Shown: positions 50,835-63,303 of the stretch, piece by piece
Layout: the number at the start of each line of letters is the position of its first letter
Numbering within the stretch: position 1 is the first letter of the stretch
NCBI GenBank assembly: GCA_004154925.1
Contig: QJNS01000065.1
Coordinates: forward strand, 195,614 to 259,613
From: Monosporascus cannonballus
Lineage: Eukaryota; Ascomycota; Sordariomycetes; Xylariales
Direction of reading: 5' to 3'
Length of the DNA stretch: 64,000 nt
Made by a program: the position numbers and the translations under genes
Notes under the pieces: generated by a model
Database searches by the model: none
What the model saw: the letters and a program-made list of their open reading frames with translations, nothing else
Told to the model about the DNA's origin: nothing

Positions 50835-52845
50835 ACTCGGAGGGTTCAGATCAAACGCGCAGTTGGACTATCGCGACTATGGAGAGAATTGATTTCCCTG
50901 TGGGATTACCGATTTGCGACGCAAACGTTGATTGATGGAAGGTAGCGTGTTGTGCCGATACACGACCCAACGACATGTAACCTGGAATTACCCCCCAAAT
51001 CCTTACGGAGTACGGGCGATTCCACATGCGAAGGGGCGGAACGGCAGCCCTACCGCTTTTAGAGACGGTCGTTGCACACTGCAGGAACGACCGGAGAAGG
51101 CGAGCAGAGTGGAGCCGCCAGGAACGAACTACCTGCACATATGGATTCCCTACAAGGTACCTACCCCAAATAGATTGGTACTTCGTCGGTACCTCCGGAA
51201 CGGTTGCAACACAATGGGTCGCTGTGTAGGGGGCGGGAGCCCTTGGGCAAAAGGGCAGATGTCGTCTTTCTTGGACACAATCCAGAGCAATGATGCAATT
51301 GAAACTCGGAACTAATCGTTCTTACTCTAGATAGAGCGAGCTAGTAGCCCATGCAGAGACGACAGCAGCTACACAGAGCCTCTCTCAGTACCTAAGCTGA
51401 GATGCTAGGTACGCAATATGTACATGGAAGTATGTAGTCTACCTAGGCTATTTGGTGGAGAAAATAATTGATAGTGCCCCCCCAGAACCACAAAACAGAA
51501 TTGACACTATCAATCGTTTTGTCCACCACCCTTATTAGTCTAGACTCATTTGCTCCCGTATCCTGCGCCCTTTAGGAGTGTGTACTGACGATCCGGGTTG
51601 GGTCTAGTGCACGTGGGCCACTAGATACATCGTTGGTACTAGCGTCATCCTGGACAGAAATTACCTGGTAAGCTCGGAATTTTTTCTAAATCGAACTTGG
51701 TCGAGACTAGCGCAAGCCACTGGCTCGCCCTTTTCGCCCCTTTTCGGTACATGTCTCGTAGATCTAACCTTCTAGCTGCTATTCTTGTCGCGTGGCTTGT
51801 GGCTCAACGGTATTGAATACTTATTCGGTAGTACGGCGGGTGATTTGGGCTGGCGCTGTATGTGGCATACGTAAGTCACCTATAGTGTTGATTGGTTGAA
51901 GTTTATTTCGTATGGGGTTACTATTTTGCAACCCAGGGAAGAACCGTTGAGCCCACTTCGTCCTTTTTTTTTATTAGCAATAACTCAATTGGGCCCTGCA
52001 AAGGTTCGACACCGTGGTTAGGTAGTAGTTGGTAAGTAAGTACCTTAAGTTGTTAGATCCCATTAGCAGCCGTCCTGTACTAAGTCAGGTGGTTGCGCTT
52101 CCAAGGCTAGGTGCCTACCTAGTAGTCTAGTCCTAGGTATTGGATAAATGGGGATGCCTGCTATTCGGAAATTCGTTTTACGGCCCCGAGGATTGGGGCC
52201 CGTCCACTCAAAACCTGTACTCAGACCTTTCAGTTTGGGCGACCTGGTATTTGTTAGTAATCATGGTCTGGTTCCCACCCAATTCAATTGTTGCGAAATT
52301 TTCGAACATGATTCAACCAAGTTCGGATTAACACCACTTTCCCATGGTTGTGCTTTTTAACGTCCAACGGCAGCGCATGCTTCGACCCGTGTGCTATTAC
52401 ATACCATGCTTTATTTAACCTCCATAATATGAAGCGATATGGAAACTCGTAGACGCGCCCGCCATCGGTCCAATAACACGCTTGTCGGCGGTAACGTATA
52501 CCTACCTTGCTAGATATTAGGTTGGTTCGTGAGCGTCGTTAAGCCCCCAGGTGCTAAGTAAACTTCCAACGGGAGACATCAGCCCGGGATGAGAGGCGTC
52601 GATCCAGATGCTACCTTCTAACCGGTAAGTCAACCTCAAGACTTCATACGTAGTCCACGCCGAAAACTAGAATGATGAACATCTAAAGAATTCTGCAATG
52701 CTGAAAGGAGTCCTCGGGCCCGAAAAATGTGGATATTTCTCTTTCCTGACACCGCACAACAAGAACCCCTTCTCATATGCTTGCCCTTCATGAACAACGT
52801 GGCTAACTAAGTGCGAGAACAGACAGATGGATATCCATGCAATCC
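50835..52845. other. intergenic, with a small inverted-repeat element
   Basis: This interval probably holds the missing 5' exon and promoter of the gene to its left. Apart from the hairpin at 51454-51537 and several ctaggtac-type words, I see no gene. Short open frames overlap on both strands and look accidental. Confidence 0.5.
51454..51537. repeat. 84 bp inverted-repeat hairpin, MITE-like
   Basis: The left arm ggtggagaaaataattgata (continuing gtg) and the right arm, read on the opposite strand as ggtggacaaaacgattgata (continuing gtg), match at 20 of 23 positions. They are separated by about 38 bases that include a run of seven C. No clear target duplication flanks it. It could be a miniature inverted-repeat relic or a transcript hairpin. 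Confidence 0.6.
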
Positions 52846-53944
52846 TCATGTGTTTACAGGCACCCAATCTGGGTAACGGTTTCCGGCTGGCGTGAATTTG
52901 GCCAACGTAGTGTCGATTTCGGCCATTTCCTCATCCGTGATATCGATTTCCTTCATATTCTCCTCGACGCGGGCCACTGCCGTTGCTCCCGGGATGGGGA
53001 TGATGGTAGGCATGCCTGGTCTCCGGGATAGTGCCTTCGTCCAGTTGATGGCGAGCTGAGCCGGAGTGCAGCCCTTCTTTTCTGCTAACTCCTCAACTTG
53101 CCTTACAAGTTGGAGGTTGGTCTCGAAATTTCCCGGTTGGAAGCGAGGGAAATTCCGGAGTATCTGCGGTACCTATCATTAGCGATATTTCGTCTTCGGG
53201 AGCTTTCAAGGTTACTTGCGCTATCTTTAGGGAGATCGTCCATCGACTTGATCTGCCCGCTCAACATACCCCTACAAATCGGCGAATAGGCAATCAAGGG
53301 GATGCCGTATTGGGCGCAAGCCGCGGCCACGCCATTTTCAAGGGCGTCTGTGGCAAACCTATCCCCATCATCAATTTTATGAGCGGCCTATGCGTGTCCC
53401 GTTTTACTCACAGTGATAGCTCAACCTCCACAGCCACGATTTTGGTGTGCTTAACCGCCTCGTGGATTGTCTCAGCCCTGACTTCGGAGAGTGAGATACC
53501 GCCGAGTTTGCCGGTTCTGACGTATTCGTCCTCGAGAACCCTGAATGTTACTTCCATCGGCACGTTCGGGTCGCGGCGAGCAAACTCGAAGATGTCGAGA
53601 AACTTCCGACCCTTCAACTGAGCAAGACACTCATCAAGGGCTCTGCGCGTACCCTCGGGTGAGCCATCCGCCCCCGTGCCATTAACCTCCATGCCACCCT
53701 TGATGCTGATGACGACCTTTTCCGCGTCCTTGGGGTACTTCTCGAAATATCGCTCCAGGAGGACCAGGCTGTTGTATTCGCGCGGTCCGTAAAAGACACC
53801 CCCATTCCAGAAGTTGGCGCCATTCTTAATGGCAGTACGCATCGCCTCGAATGCTTGTTCTCGAGGGGGAAGGTTCGCCCCCCAGGTGAATCCCATCAGG
53901 CCGTAACCTGTCGAGCCAATCTCCTTTCCCACGAGTTGCGGCAT
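52846..53944 (-). CDS. aldo/keto reductase, AKR8 pyridoxal-reductase type
   Basis: Three minus-strand exons, 53944-53412, 53358-53220 and 53163-52846, give 329 residues, the usual family length. Intron 1 (53359-53411, 53 bp) is gtgagt..gatag. Intron 2 (53164-53219) starts with GC (gcaagt) and ends ccgcag; with this boundary the frame reads LPKDS-ILRNFPRFQPGNF. The protein starts MPQLVGKEIG, with an NFWNGGVFYGP word (AKR8 pattern, tyrosine retained), an SIKGG word (lysine), DIFEFARRDPN, VEVELSLF, YGIPLIAYSP and a C-terminal IPIPGATAVARVEEN NADP-binding word. The family reduces pyridoxal to pyridoxine with NADPH, though substrates of individual fungal members are uncertain. The ATG at 53944 is preferred over an in-frame GTG two codons upstream. 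Confidence 0.87.
53164..53219 (-). other. probable GC-AG intron of the AKR8 gene
   Basis: The 5' end gcaagt fits the strict consensus of the minor GC-AG intron class, and a gctaat branch-like word lies 16-20 bases before ccgcag. A GT donor four bases further in (gtaacc) would put the family-conserved NFPRFQPGNF word out of frame. An alternative acceptor nine bases upstream (gatag) also keeps frame and would add three residues. Confidence 0.65.
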
Positions 53945-56184
53945 CGTCACGAGAAAGCTAGGATCGTCGACTGCCTCGATCCTCTATGACCTATACATAT
54001 GAATAATGCAGGACCTTCTGGACCTCTTTTCAAACAAGACAAGGTTGAGTGAGACTGAGGAGACCGTTGAACAAATTTACCCTCTATTATGAGAGGGGAG
54101 GGTCAGTTCTTATACGAAGTATGTAGTTCTCATAGCTGTCCGGGATCTACTGGCAAACGGAATACAACGCAAACCCTTGCTCTATTATCAGCACGATTTC
54201 ACTATCAATGGAGACAAGTGAACATCCGACATATAGTGGTGAAGCGAACTCGGCAACTCCAAAGGGTATCCGGGTCGATCGACGAAAATCCGAGCAGGCA
54301 ATAATAATTCAAGGATTCCCCATCGTACAAGCTGGACAAGGTGCGAAGATGCATCTGCTCATCTCGGGCCCGCAAATCCCTTCAATTAATGACACGAGCG
54401 TGCATCTCCACGGCGCAAAGGCATAGTTCCGAGACTAAATCCTCGCCTACGGGCTCGGTTTCTCGCAACTTCCGCTCTGCTGAACGGATGCCGTTCCTCT
54501 ATTCTCCCGTCCCCGATCTCTATGGATCTAACTTATCCAAGTAGGTAGCTATGATGCCACGGAACTGATCTTGACCCCGAACATCATCTGGTCACATAGC
54601 ACACCTGGCGGACGCAAGACGGGCGCAAGACGGGCGCAAGACGGGCGTGCCGTAAGCAGACGTCGTGCATGTTTAACAATATTCAGTATCATTCATGAAC
54701 TCGCCGTTTTCTGTCTCGCCCAATAGCGACGACTCATGGAACCGGCGCCTGCGTCGGGCCCCGGTTTAAGGTTGCGACAGCCCCTGCCGACCCACCTGGC
54801 ATATGCCTACAAAGTACGCATAATGGAATGGGAAAAGGCACCGGCTCTCACCAGTGATCAGGGTGTCGCGAAATAAAACTCACACATGCGGATAGGGGCT
54901 TTGTTTCCCGCCCCACAGGAACCCGTGTTTCCAAGCTCTAAGGCAACTAGTCCTAGCTGATTACGGTACGGGAGGCTTGACTAGCTCAACGGCTCCGGAG
55001 TCGAGGGCTAGTCTCGGTTTCCGCGTCCGGACTTAAGCTGATCTGGGCGGAGATAGGCAGCACCGCGGGCATGGCCGCGTAACCACGATATCAACCGAAC
55101 AACGACTCTGCGGGCGGTTCGAGTTTAACCCCGTTATTAACGAAGGAAGTGCAGCCACTTACCCAACCAGAAGCCGACAAGGGATATATCCCGCAAGCTG
55201 TACGGAGCTGGTTCTGTTTCAAGCATAGGTAGTAGCCCTGCCAGGCACATGATCAAGCGATCTGAGGCGGGACTACAAATCCTTCGGTGAGTGACGGACG
55301 TTACTAGTCAAGCTCCGTGCAGGTCTGCCTCGGCCATGGTCTCTGGTGGGTTAGGAATTCCCGAACATGTTGAATACGAGCAATACGAGCCAAAGACTGG
55401 TGCCAGTCCCATTCCCCATCTTCGCTGAGGGAAATCCCTCGGATGCTGACAAAATCATTATATGGGAGCCTTTTCACTAGGGGCAAGCTTTGTATCGATG
55501 CAAGTTTCTGTAGCGGTGGCAAAACCGGAGGAATTCATCCTCAGTTCACAGGATCTGTCTGAAGGGGATCTCCTGAAAATGACCAGGAGCTCGTGAAATT
55601 CGACTTCTCGGACAACATACACTTCCTTGACCGGCAACTATCAAACATACACACCGCCGGCCAAGGGTCTAAGCCACCAAATCGATAGTAGCATACATAA
55701 AGAGACAAGCTTCTTCAATAGCAAGAGCAGCAGCTTAGACACAATGAGGACGTGCTGCAGGTTGCGGAGAACCTGGTGTTGAAATGTCCCTAAATATACG
55801 CTAGTTTTTCGAGGCCTAGGACAAGAGGGTACTATAACAATCGCTTCATTGGGTGTATGCTGGTAGGGAAATGCGACGACGGCTATTACGGGACCCAAGA
55901 TACGAACAGTTGTTGATATGAAAGTGAAAGCGGCACTCAGGAGAGGGGGGGAGGGGGGCTGGGGGTAACGCTGCAGAAACAATTCAATAATCCCAGCTCC
56001 ATCTGCAATACTTGCTGGCGCACACTTCCGACCTCGACACAAGCCCGCAGGAGCACCTGTCTAGACCAGCATACAGTAACTGCAAGTTGTCAACTACCCT
56101 TTTTCTGCCCCCGCCAAGCCTCTCCGAGTATATAGGTGCCCAGTTACCTCTAAACCCGCCCATTCTCAAACACTCCACACCTCT
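53945..56184. other. gene-free interval with a short minisatellite
   Basis: A tandem repeat gacgggcgcaa occurs at about 54,611-54,648. G-rich runs lie at 55941-55966. A minus-strand open stretch at 55304-55522 has protein-like composition, but I could not connect it to a gene. Confidence 0.5.
54611..54648 (+). repeat. 11 bp tandem repeat (gacgggcgcaa)
   Basis: An imperfect first unit gacgcaa is followed by two full units gacgggcgcaa and a partial gacgggcg. Confidence 0.8.
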
Positions 56185-56733
56185 TCAAGCGGCCTCCCTA
56201 ACGTCCTCACCGACCTCGTTAATCCAGGGCACGCGCTTACTAGCGAACATCTCGAGCGCGGGCCTCGGCAGCTCCACCCGGCCGGCGAAGGGCCCGTACT
56301 GAAGACAGCGCATGTCCGGGCTGTGGGCCTCGACGACGCACACGGGGGACCCGCACTCGGCGCACATGGTGCGGCGCATGGGCTTCCCGGATCCCGTGTC
56401 GCGGTCCTCGAAGGTCCTGTGCGCGGAGCCGTGGAACGAGACGTGCTGTTCCGGCACCACGAAGGCGTAGCTCGCCACGCCGCCGCTGCGCCGCTTGCAG
56501 CTGTCGCAGTGGCAGCACAGCGTATCGAAGGACGCCAGCGGCTTGTCCGCCGTCACCGTCACCTGCGCGGAGCGTAACGCGAGTCGTTAGGACACGGGCG
56601 ACTTATATTAGTTTTCAACCTTGATGGCCGGCTGTTCCGGGGGGGGTGCTGGGTGGACGAGTAAGCGTAGGAACAGACGTACCTGGACTTTGCCGCACAG
56701 GCATTGGCCCTTGGTTGTAGTTGCTTGCGACAT
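56185..56733 (-). CDS. GFA/CENP-V family zinc-binding protein
   Basis: Two minus-strand exons, 56733-56683 (17 codons) and 56562-56185, give 142 residues. The 120 bp intron (56563-56682) is gtacgt..gcgcag with a cctaac branch word and joins KVQ to VTVTADKPLASFDT in phase 0. Zinc-ligand cysteines follow the family pattern: C11 and C13 (QCLCGKVQ), C34, C36 and C39 (CHCDSCKRRSG), and a later MCAECGSPV pair. The fold is that of glutathione-dependent formaldehyde-activating enzyme (GFA) and CENP-V. Most fungal members have no proven substrate, so formaldehyde chemistry should not be assumed. The length is typical. The first exon is too short to be seen without splicing, and it supplies the first zinc-ligand pair. 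Confidence 0.9.
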
Positions 56734-57483
56734 GATTCAAGGTTATCCTTTCCCTCTGACTCGCTTATTTTGATTTCTTTCCCTTCATGATCGCTTTTGC
56801 GTCCCGGGAGGGTCCGGTACCACAGTGACGTCATAGCGGCTCTGTGGATCTCCTTTCCGTTTCCTTGGCGATGTCTCTCCCCTGAACAACACTAGTCCAG
56901 TCCATATATGGTCGCATTTTTGAGAGACATTTCAGCCTCACATAACCGGCGCTGTTCTTCCTGAATTCATTTCCTGGAAGTGATTTGATGGACAATCGTT
57001 TTCCCTCAGCCTGGATATCTCGTAATCAGATCAAGAAGAGATGTCCCATGAGGGGCCTTGCGCTGCGTTAAACTGTGATGGCATCGTTCGCCAGGAAGAC
57101 CTTCGATTACGCCATCAATTGGATGTAGAGACTGCGACTTTCTGCTGGACGAACGAAATAGTGGGCTTCGGCTTCAGTGTGTCACGTCATATCTCGAGGG
57201 GTGAAATCACAATAGGCCTAGCGAGCTTGTTCTATGGAAAACGATATCTCATTTCCTTGGCCCCTCCCATCGGCAATTGATCATAAATCCAACTCGGGCA
57301 TGTAATGCAAGGAAGCAGCAATGGCTCTTTCCTGGAAAATACGGTATGTCTCAAGCATCCGCCTTTGTCCGTGAACACAAGCAAGCTTGACCCGCCCTCA
57401 ACAAATCATGGCGGGATTCTAACGAAGTGCCAAAGAACCAATCATCCCTCTATAAGGCTGGCACAAATCCGTCCTGCCCCTGC
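56734..57483. other. intergenic, promoter side of the GFA gene
   Basis: I see no supported gene. It contains the presumed promoter of the GFA-like gene and the 3' end of the gene at 57484-58228. Confidence 0.5.
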
Positions 57484-58228
57484 TTACCAGCGCACATGTC
57501 GGTAACAGCCTCGGGCCTCGCCGTCCTCGAGGACGAACTCCTCATCCTGGTTCGCCTCCTTAGCAACGCCGCCTCCCCTCAAGTCGTCGTCGACGTCGTT
57601 GTCGTCCACCATCTCCGCGGGCTTGGGCGCCGCCTTCTTGTGGCCCTGACCCCTGCCGCGCTTGGCGGGCGAGGGCGAGGGCGCGTCGACCGGACCGTCG
57701 TTTAAGTCACCGCCGACGGCCGCCTTGCGCTTGCGAGCGGAGCCGCCGGGCTTGGCTGCCTTCGCGGGGGAAGGCTTGGTGGGCGTCGTCGGGCCGGCGG
57801 CAGCGTTGTGGGCCTCCCCGGACTCGGCAGCAGCGGCGGCGGCCGCCTCGGCGATCTTCTTCTTGGCTTTGCTGAGGACGTTGGAGCAGCTCCTCGCATT
57901 GGTGTAGCCGAGCGCCTGGGAGAGCCTCTCCACGTCGACCTGAGGAAGGGCGTTAGTGAGCTGGGAAGATATCTGCCTCAGGGAAATGACGGGTTGGGTT
58001 CGCGGGAATATTAGTAGGATGGAAACATATATGATGACAATGCGGGGTATATGGTGGTGACGATGATATTTGATGTTAGAACGGCAGGCAGTTGGGAAAA
58101 TCCGCACCGATATGGGTAGAGGGAGCGTGAGAAGAACTTACGTCGGGCGCGCTCTTCATGAAGAGCCAGGCATTCGAGAGAACGCGCTGCTCGGGTTCGG
58201 TCAACTCGGGCTTCTTGGGGGATGTCAT
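57484..58228 (-). CDS. small basic nuclear-type protein with N-terminal helical DNA-binding-like domain
   Basis: Two minus-strand exons, 58228-58142 (29 codons) and 57939-57484, give about 180 residues. The 202 bp intron (57940-58141) is gtaagt..cctcag with a cactaac branch word, phase 0. Joined residues 1-60 read TEPEQRVLSNAWLFMKSAPD then VDVERLSQALGYTNARSCSN and VLSKAKKKI. This is a short Myb/HTH-like module common in small ascomycete proteins (E-Q-xLL-xxAW..., then a LGYTNxxSxxN helix). Residues about 70-150 are Ala/Pro/Lys-rich with KRK and AKRGRG basic words, as in linker-histone-like or AT-hook tails; the end is acidic (DDNDVDDD). A nuclear DNA-binding role is inferred. The stop at 57484 follows a gtaagc word, so an extra 3' exon is possible. 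Confidence 0.8.
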
Positions 58229-60584
58229 GACGACTAGGAATGTGGCTGATGGCAGTCGACTTCAAAAAATTGGTGCGTATCTCCCCTGTCGTGGACGAGA
58301 AGGTGTCGATGTTGCTTGTGGTGTGCAATGACTACTTGGTGGCGATGTAGTCTGAGTGGTGCCGGGTGGGTTTCCAACTTCCCCCAATGGCAGGTGGAAC
58401 AGGTGATATGGGTGCAAGTGCTGTCGCTTTGTTTCCCCAGGCGGTCAGGCAATGATCTTGTCTCTACGGAGTTATTGATGAGATAAAATGGATGTTTGCT
58501 GGATGGGCAGTAAAGAATAAGGCAGGCACTTGCTGACGAATTCCAGAGGGTGTTCCAGTGCGTTGCTAGGTAAGTGAAATCGGCAGCATGGTTTGCGGCC
58601 AAGATAAAAAGGACTCGCGTGCTTGTGAAGTGGATTTGAAAGTTGAAGGAAGGACAATTTTAAGCTGCCTGGTTACGAGGGGTTACGGGTGGTAATTGTC
58701 GGTGATCAGCCTCCCTGAAAGTCAGGTCGAGGCGTTAGGGACAAGTGACCGCGAGTGTCTGAGTATGTATTTTGTTTTCTAATTTATCAACATCACATTA
58801 AAGAAACACCCTCCTCAACACCCAATGCTTTGGTAAGTTGGAGATTAATAGGTGTCAGCGTCTGTGGTCTAATAACTACTTAGTGAACTATATGGGACAA
58901 CGGCCGCGAACCTCAAGCACTCCGCCCAACCCCCCTCTCCCAACCACCCCTATGCTCAAACACCAACATAGAGGGACAGCAACAACTATGGCAACTAAGA
59001 CTACACCATATTCGGTGCCTCTGCTAGTGCTGCCTAGAGCTCCAGAAACGGCTTTCTCGAAATTCTTTATAAACCATCCTCACTCACCTCCTACGAATCA
59101 AACATTCACCTTGTCTCCTAGCGTCTTTGAACTCCCGAGAAGCCATGAGTGGGTCCGGCTGGGGCTGCAGGAATGACCCACACTTTCCTTAGTCTCTGGC
59201 ATGAGCCAACCAGAGAATGGTGGTCGGCCGAATCGGGCTATGCCCAGGACAGAAAGCCAACGGCTCTGCTTTAAAACATTACAATTCGGGTTTTTTGGGG
59301 TGCCGAAAACTGCCCTGGTGATTGATTATTTGAAAAGGTCCCATACCCTCTGCATGGATGGGAGAGGGGTTCCCCGCTGAATCCGACCTGTCTGTCAGGA
59401 AGACAAGTGCAGCGGTACTCGAGAATTTCCCGGCATACGTCTCGATGTGCGGACATTACGAGCACGACTTGACACGCGCCTGTACCTCGCCGGTCGTGAG
59501 GAGAAGACGCCCTCGGTATTTGCAACATCGAGGGGAAAAAAAATGTGTCTGAGCCTAGATCGAAAGGCTAGGAAGAGAGCTGCTTCCTCGATAGATGGAT
59601 AAGTGGCTAGATAGAACATCCCACACCCAAATTGCAGGTTCCGTAATTACTTAGCAAGCAGCGGAGCTTATGATGACGCGGCGGCCGACGCCCATTGATC
59701 GTGTCAGGAAGAAGTAATTAGACGAGGCTCTGAGAGAACACGGGGGTGGATGTGAGGTGCGAAATGCCCTCATGCCCATTGATACCACTGGATTACTGAT
59801 TAACTACCTAACGAACGGATTGCCCCGTCTTCACGATGTATGTATGGCAGAGGCTAGTCGAATGATAGCACAGAATATTGCTGCCATTAGCTGATACAAT
59901 TCCCGAGCTCTAACACAGAACACGGAAAACCACAAGGTCAAAGGCGGTGAGTGATTTACACATTACGTGCATTGCGTAGTACGCCTCTTAGCGAACTACA
60001 CTATGTAGCTAATACACAAATACACAGCGGCGAACTCGCAACGTGCTTTGTTGTGTTGGAGCATCGCTTAGGACTATAAACCATCAATAATAGAGCCATG
60101 ACGACGCTCGGGTTCAGTCCGGGTTCGCAATTCGATTCCCCCACTTGAATCCTGTTCTATAAAACCACTGCATCCCCCTTCACCATCCCTCATTAAGTGG
60201 GTATCGCACCATGCCAGAGGCCGGCTTGTGGTGGTGGTCATTAATCCCTCCCAGCTAGACCTCCGTCTGCTGATATATGCGTACCTTGGTTCCGGGCCTT
60301 TGGTCTGTCGTAACATGTGGGCAAAAGGTATTATGAATAGGTGTCTGATCGGCGCCTTGAGAGCTGTTGTCGTTATGCGTTGTTCGATTCGTTCAACGAC
60401 GATGTTCTTCGGGTCCGTTGATATACGGCGGACATCACGAATGCCGAAGCCCGGATAGTCCGTCCTGCGAGACGCACGGATACGCCGCGATCATCAGCAA
60501 AGGTACCTTCGAGTACAAAATTCGGCTTGAATCGTTTGGACTTCGGAGAAATCCTGTTGTTCCCCCTCCTCCTTTTTCGTCTCA
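58229..60584. other. gene-free interval
   Basis: I see only short, overlapping open frames without domain signals. The left end should hold the promoter of the small basic protein gene and the right end the terminator of the hydrolase gene. Confidence 0.5.
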
Positions 60585-63303
60585 TCACCTGAATCCCATC
60601 CTTGAGATGCTCCTTCCCCTCTCCCTGCCCCACTCCTTCTCCCCGTCCGCGCCCTTGCCGTTCTTCGTCGCGCGGTTCCAATCATCCCACTCCTTCGAAA
60701 TCTCCATCAGGACGTTGCCCATGACGCTCGCGCTCGCCATCAACCCGTGACCCTCGCCCTCGAGCACTCTCACTTCGCAGCGCCGCATCGTCTTACCGAG
60801 CCACCGCACGTTGTCGACGGGGACCCGCGTGTCGCGCGTGCCGTGGTGGATAACTACGGGCCGCGTAATGTCGACGTACCGGAATCCGATGGTGTGACGC
60901 CGCTCCAGGCACACGAGTAAATCCACGGCCGGGTTCGCCCCCGTCGTCGCCAGGTCCCAGATAGCGTGGGTGAGCCGCGTGTCGTACGTCACCTGCCGCT
61001 CCTTGTCCACGAGGGCATTCGCGGCGGCGGCCACGATTGCTGCCTGTTCCGGGTCTAATACTTCGTTGCAGATGTCGTTGCCGACGCCGTTCCCCCGCAA
61101 CTGATCCATGCCCTCGGGAGGGTACATGGAGAATCTGTCGTGGGGATCCTGCTTCGTGTTCTCCTTGTCCAACCCGGCGGCGTTGTCTCGGCGGGTAAGC
61201 ACGACGCTGTCGCGCCCGTGGTTGGCTGTCGACTTCCGTTTACTCCTCCGGGATTTCTCCTTGGGTAGTGAGCTCGATATTGAACTGCTGGTGGCTAACA
61301 TGAAGGAACTATTAGCAGCCTTTAGGAAAGGCGTAGGCAGCGCTCTGAGGATTCGCTGTGAGGTAGGGATAGCATTCGAAGGCGGGGAGGCTTGCGACGT
61401 GCCGAACGTATTCATCTGGGATGGAGGTATCCATGGGGCTAGGAGATGAATGCGGCCGCGAATATGTTGAGGCATACGTAGCGCAGTCGCCAGGGCATAG
61501 ATGGCGCCGGCTGAATGCGCCATGATTGAGAATTTCGTAATCTTGAGGGTCTGACAGATAGCATAGACGTCATCTAAGAATGGTAAGTAACTGTCCCAAA
61601 TATCGACCGATGGAACACGTATACTCACCAGGCCAGCTGAGAGGAGTCGACGTCCCATCAGCGTAAGGCTCACTATCCCCTACACCAGGGCGATCGGGAG
61701 TGATTAGCCGTAACTTGAGGGTCAGCGCCAATTCGTCGTAGAACGCCGTGATGTATCTCGTTAATCCCATCCCCACACAGCAGAACACAGCCGAGCCTTG
61801 CGAATCGCCGACTTCCGAAAATGATATAACTCTACCGGTTGTCGGGTGGCGGATCTTCTGCGACAGTCTCGGAGAGCACAGATAGGATTCAACCGCATCA
61901 TCGACAGAATCGGCACTTCCGGGTCGCTCGTAGCCTGTCATTGGTTCAGGGGTAACGGCTTCTTTCTTCCTTTCCGTGGGTTCGGAGGCTTTGGACTCTT
62001 TCGAAAGACGCTTAAGTCGCGAACTGCTTCGCTTAGTCTTAATCATGTCGACTGGATCGGGTGTGGTACGGCCGGGCTTCATGCGATCGGTACTTCGGGC
62101 GCTCCGCCTCTTTGTAGAGTAGACCGACGGAAACGGAGCACCGTCTTCGTCGAGACTTCCCGGCTGCACAGCGACGTCTTCCTTTGTCGACCGATCCTCC
62201 TGCCAATGCGTCCAGCTGGATGTATTCGGCGAAGGAAGATTCGCCATGGCAGCAGCTAGTATATCTTCCCCTCTCTTCCTAGAGTCCAGTTCAGATTTGG
62301 TGCGGTTTGGGTGACGTCGTTTGGGGACAGACTGTTCACGGGATCGACCACCTTCATCTGTCTCGAGGATGACATCACTATCTCTTCTCGTATGCGATGA
62401 GCGATGGGAGGATCTCCTCGCATTGGCGCCGGTCTTGCGCAGCGAGGAGTCTCGAGCGGGGATGCCGCCGTGCAAGTTGCCTGGGTCGCTTGATGGGCTC
62501 AAGGCCAGCATCTTGCCCTTGTACGGCGGTTCCTCCTCGTCAATCGGCGTCTCGACAAGTAGGGAATTCGTCCGCGTAGATGCTGCTCCTCCACTGACCC
62601 GTTTCTTGTCTGCCTCGGTGGCGCGTAATCTCTCTTTGGAGCTCATGTACATCAACCCCTTGTGACTTCTTGATTTCTTTCCCCAGCTATCGCTAGAGCC
62701 CCGCCTATGTAGTTCCGGAGCAGGGGCCAATCCACGTTCGATTGACAGGTTTCCGATGCTGTGCGAATCATCGTGCGACGAGGTCGAGCTCCGTGATGAG
62801 GGCCGCGAGGAAACCCGCAGGAAGGATCTTAGGCTAGCCGTACCTTCACGAAGCGAAGATTTCGAAGGCTTGGGGGCGGTTATAGGGGATAAGCCAGACG
62901 GAGGTTTCGAAGTTCGAATAGTGGGAGGACTGGCGGCAAGCTCATCGGCATCGACGTCCTCCTCCTGCAGCCTGTCAAGAGGTGAGTGGGTGAAGTTGCC
63001 GTACTCGATACCGAAGCTTCCCGTATTTGGTGAGCCGGCTCGTGAATTGGGAACCGATAGACTATGGTTTTCGAAGTGGTTGGAGGCGCGCTTCGAGATG
63101 ACGTCTAGACTCGTAATCAAAGACGAAATGATCTCAGGCGACGCCGGGGGTATGCCCACATCGCTGCTGTCCTCAGTGCGATCGAGTCGCAGGTGCAGAG
63201 AAGGGTCGATGGCTTTCCGCCTAGATTCCTGACGGGTCTGATGGGGGATAGGGGGGACTGCATGGGCGGCTGGAGGGGACGTAGCCCTCGATGGATAATC
63301 CAT
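60585..63303 (-). CDS. alpha/beta hydrolase with long disordered N-terminal region
   Basis: Two minus-strand exons, 63303-61629 and 61573-60585, give about 887 residues. The 55 bp intron (61574-61628) is gtgagt..tcttag and joins TPLSWP to DDVYAICQTL in phase 1. Residues 1 to about 460 are Ser/Arg/Pro-rich and low complexity. The hydrolase core starts near GRVISFSEVGDSQG, with a TPDRPGVGDSEP word before the intron. The nucleophile elbow is AHSAGA with Ser579; the candidate acid is Asp806 (HHGTRDTRVP) and the catalytic histidine is His834 (EGEGHGLM). About 100 residues of Ser/Lys-rich insert lie in the cap region. The fold class covers esterases, lipases and epoxide hydrolases, so the substrate is unknown. 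The start at 63303 is the first ATG of a long open frame. The N-terminal extension suggests a phosphoregulated or scaffolded enzyme, which is an inference. Confidence 0.87.

Noticed and set aside
55304..55522. 72-codon minus-strand stretch with protein-like composition (contains SLSEDGEWDWHQSL)
   Set aside because: It could be a gene fragment, but no start, splice partner or domain could be found; left unannotated.
57041..57280. 79-codon plus-strand open frame
   Set aside because: No homology signal or clear promoter context that I can identify.
60120..60150. tRNA T-loop-like word (gttcgcaattcgattcc)
   Set aside because: No acceptor stem or anticodon arm can be folded around it.
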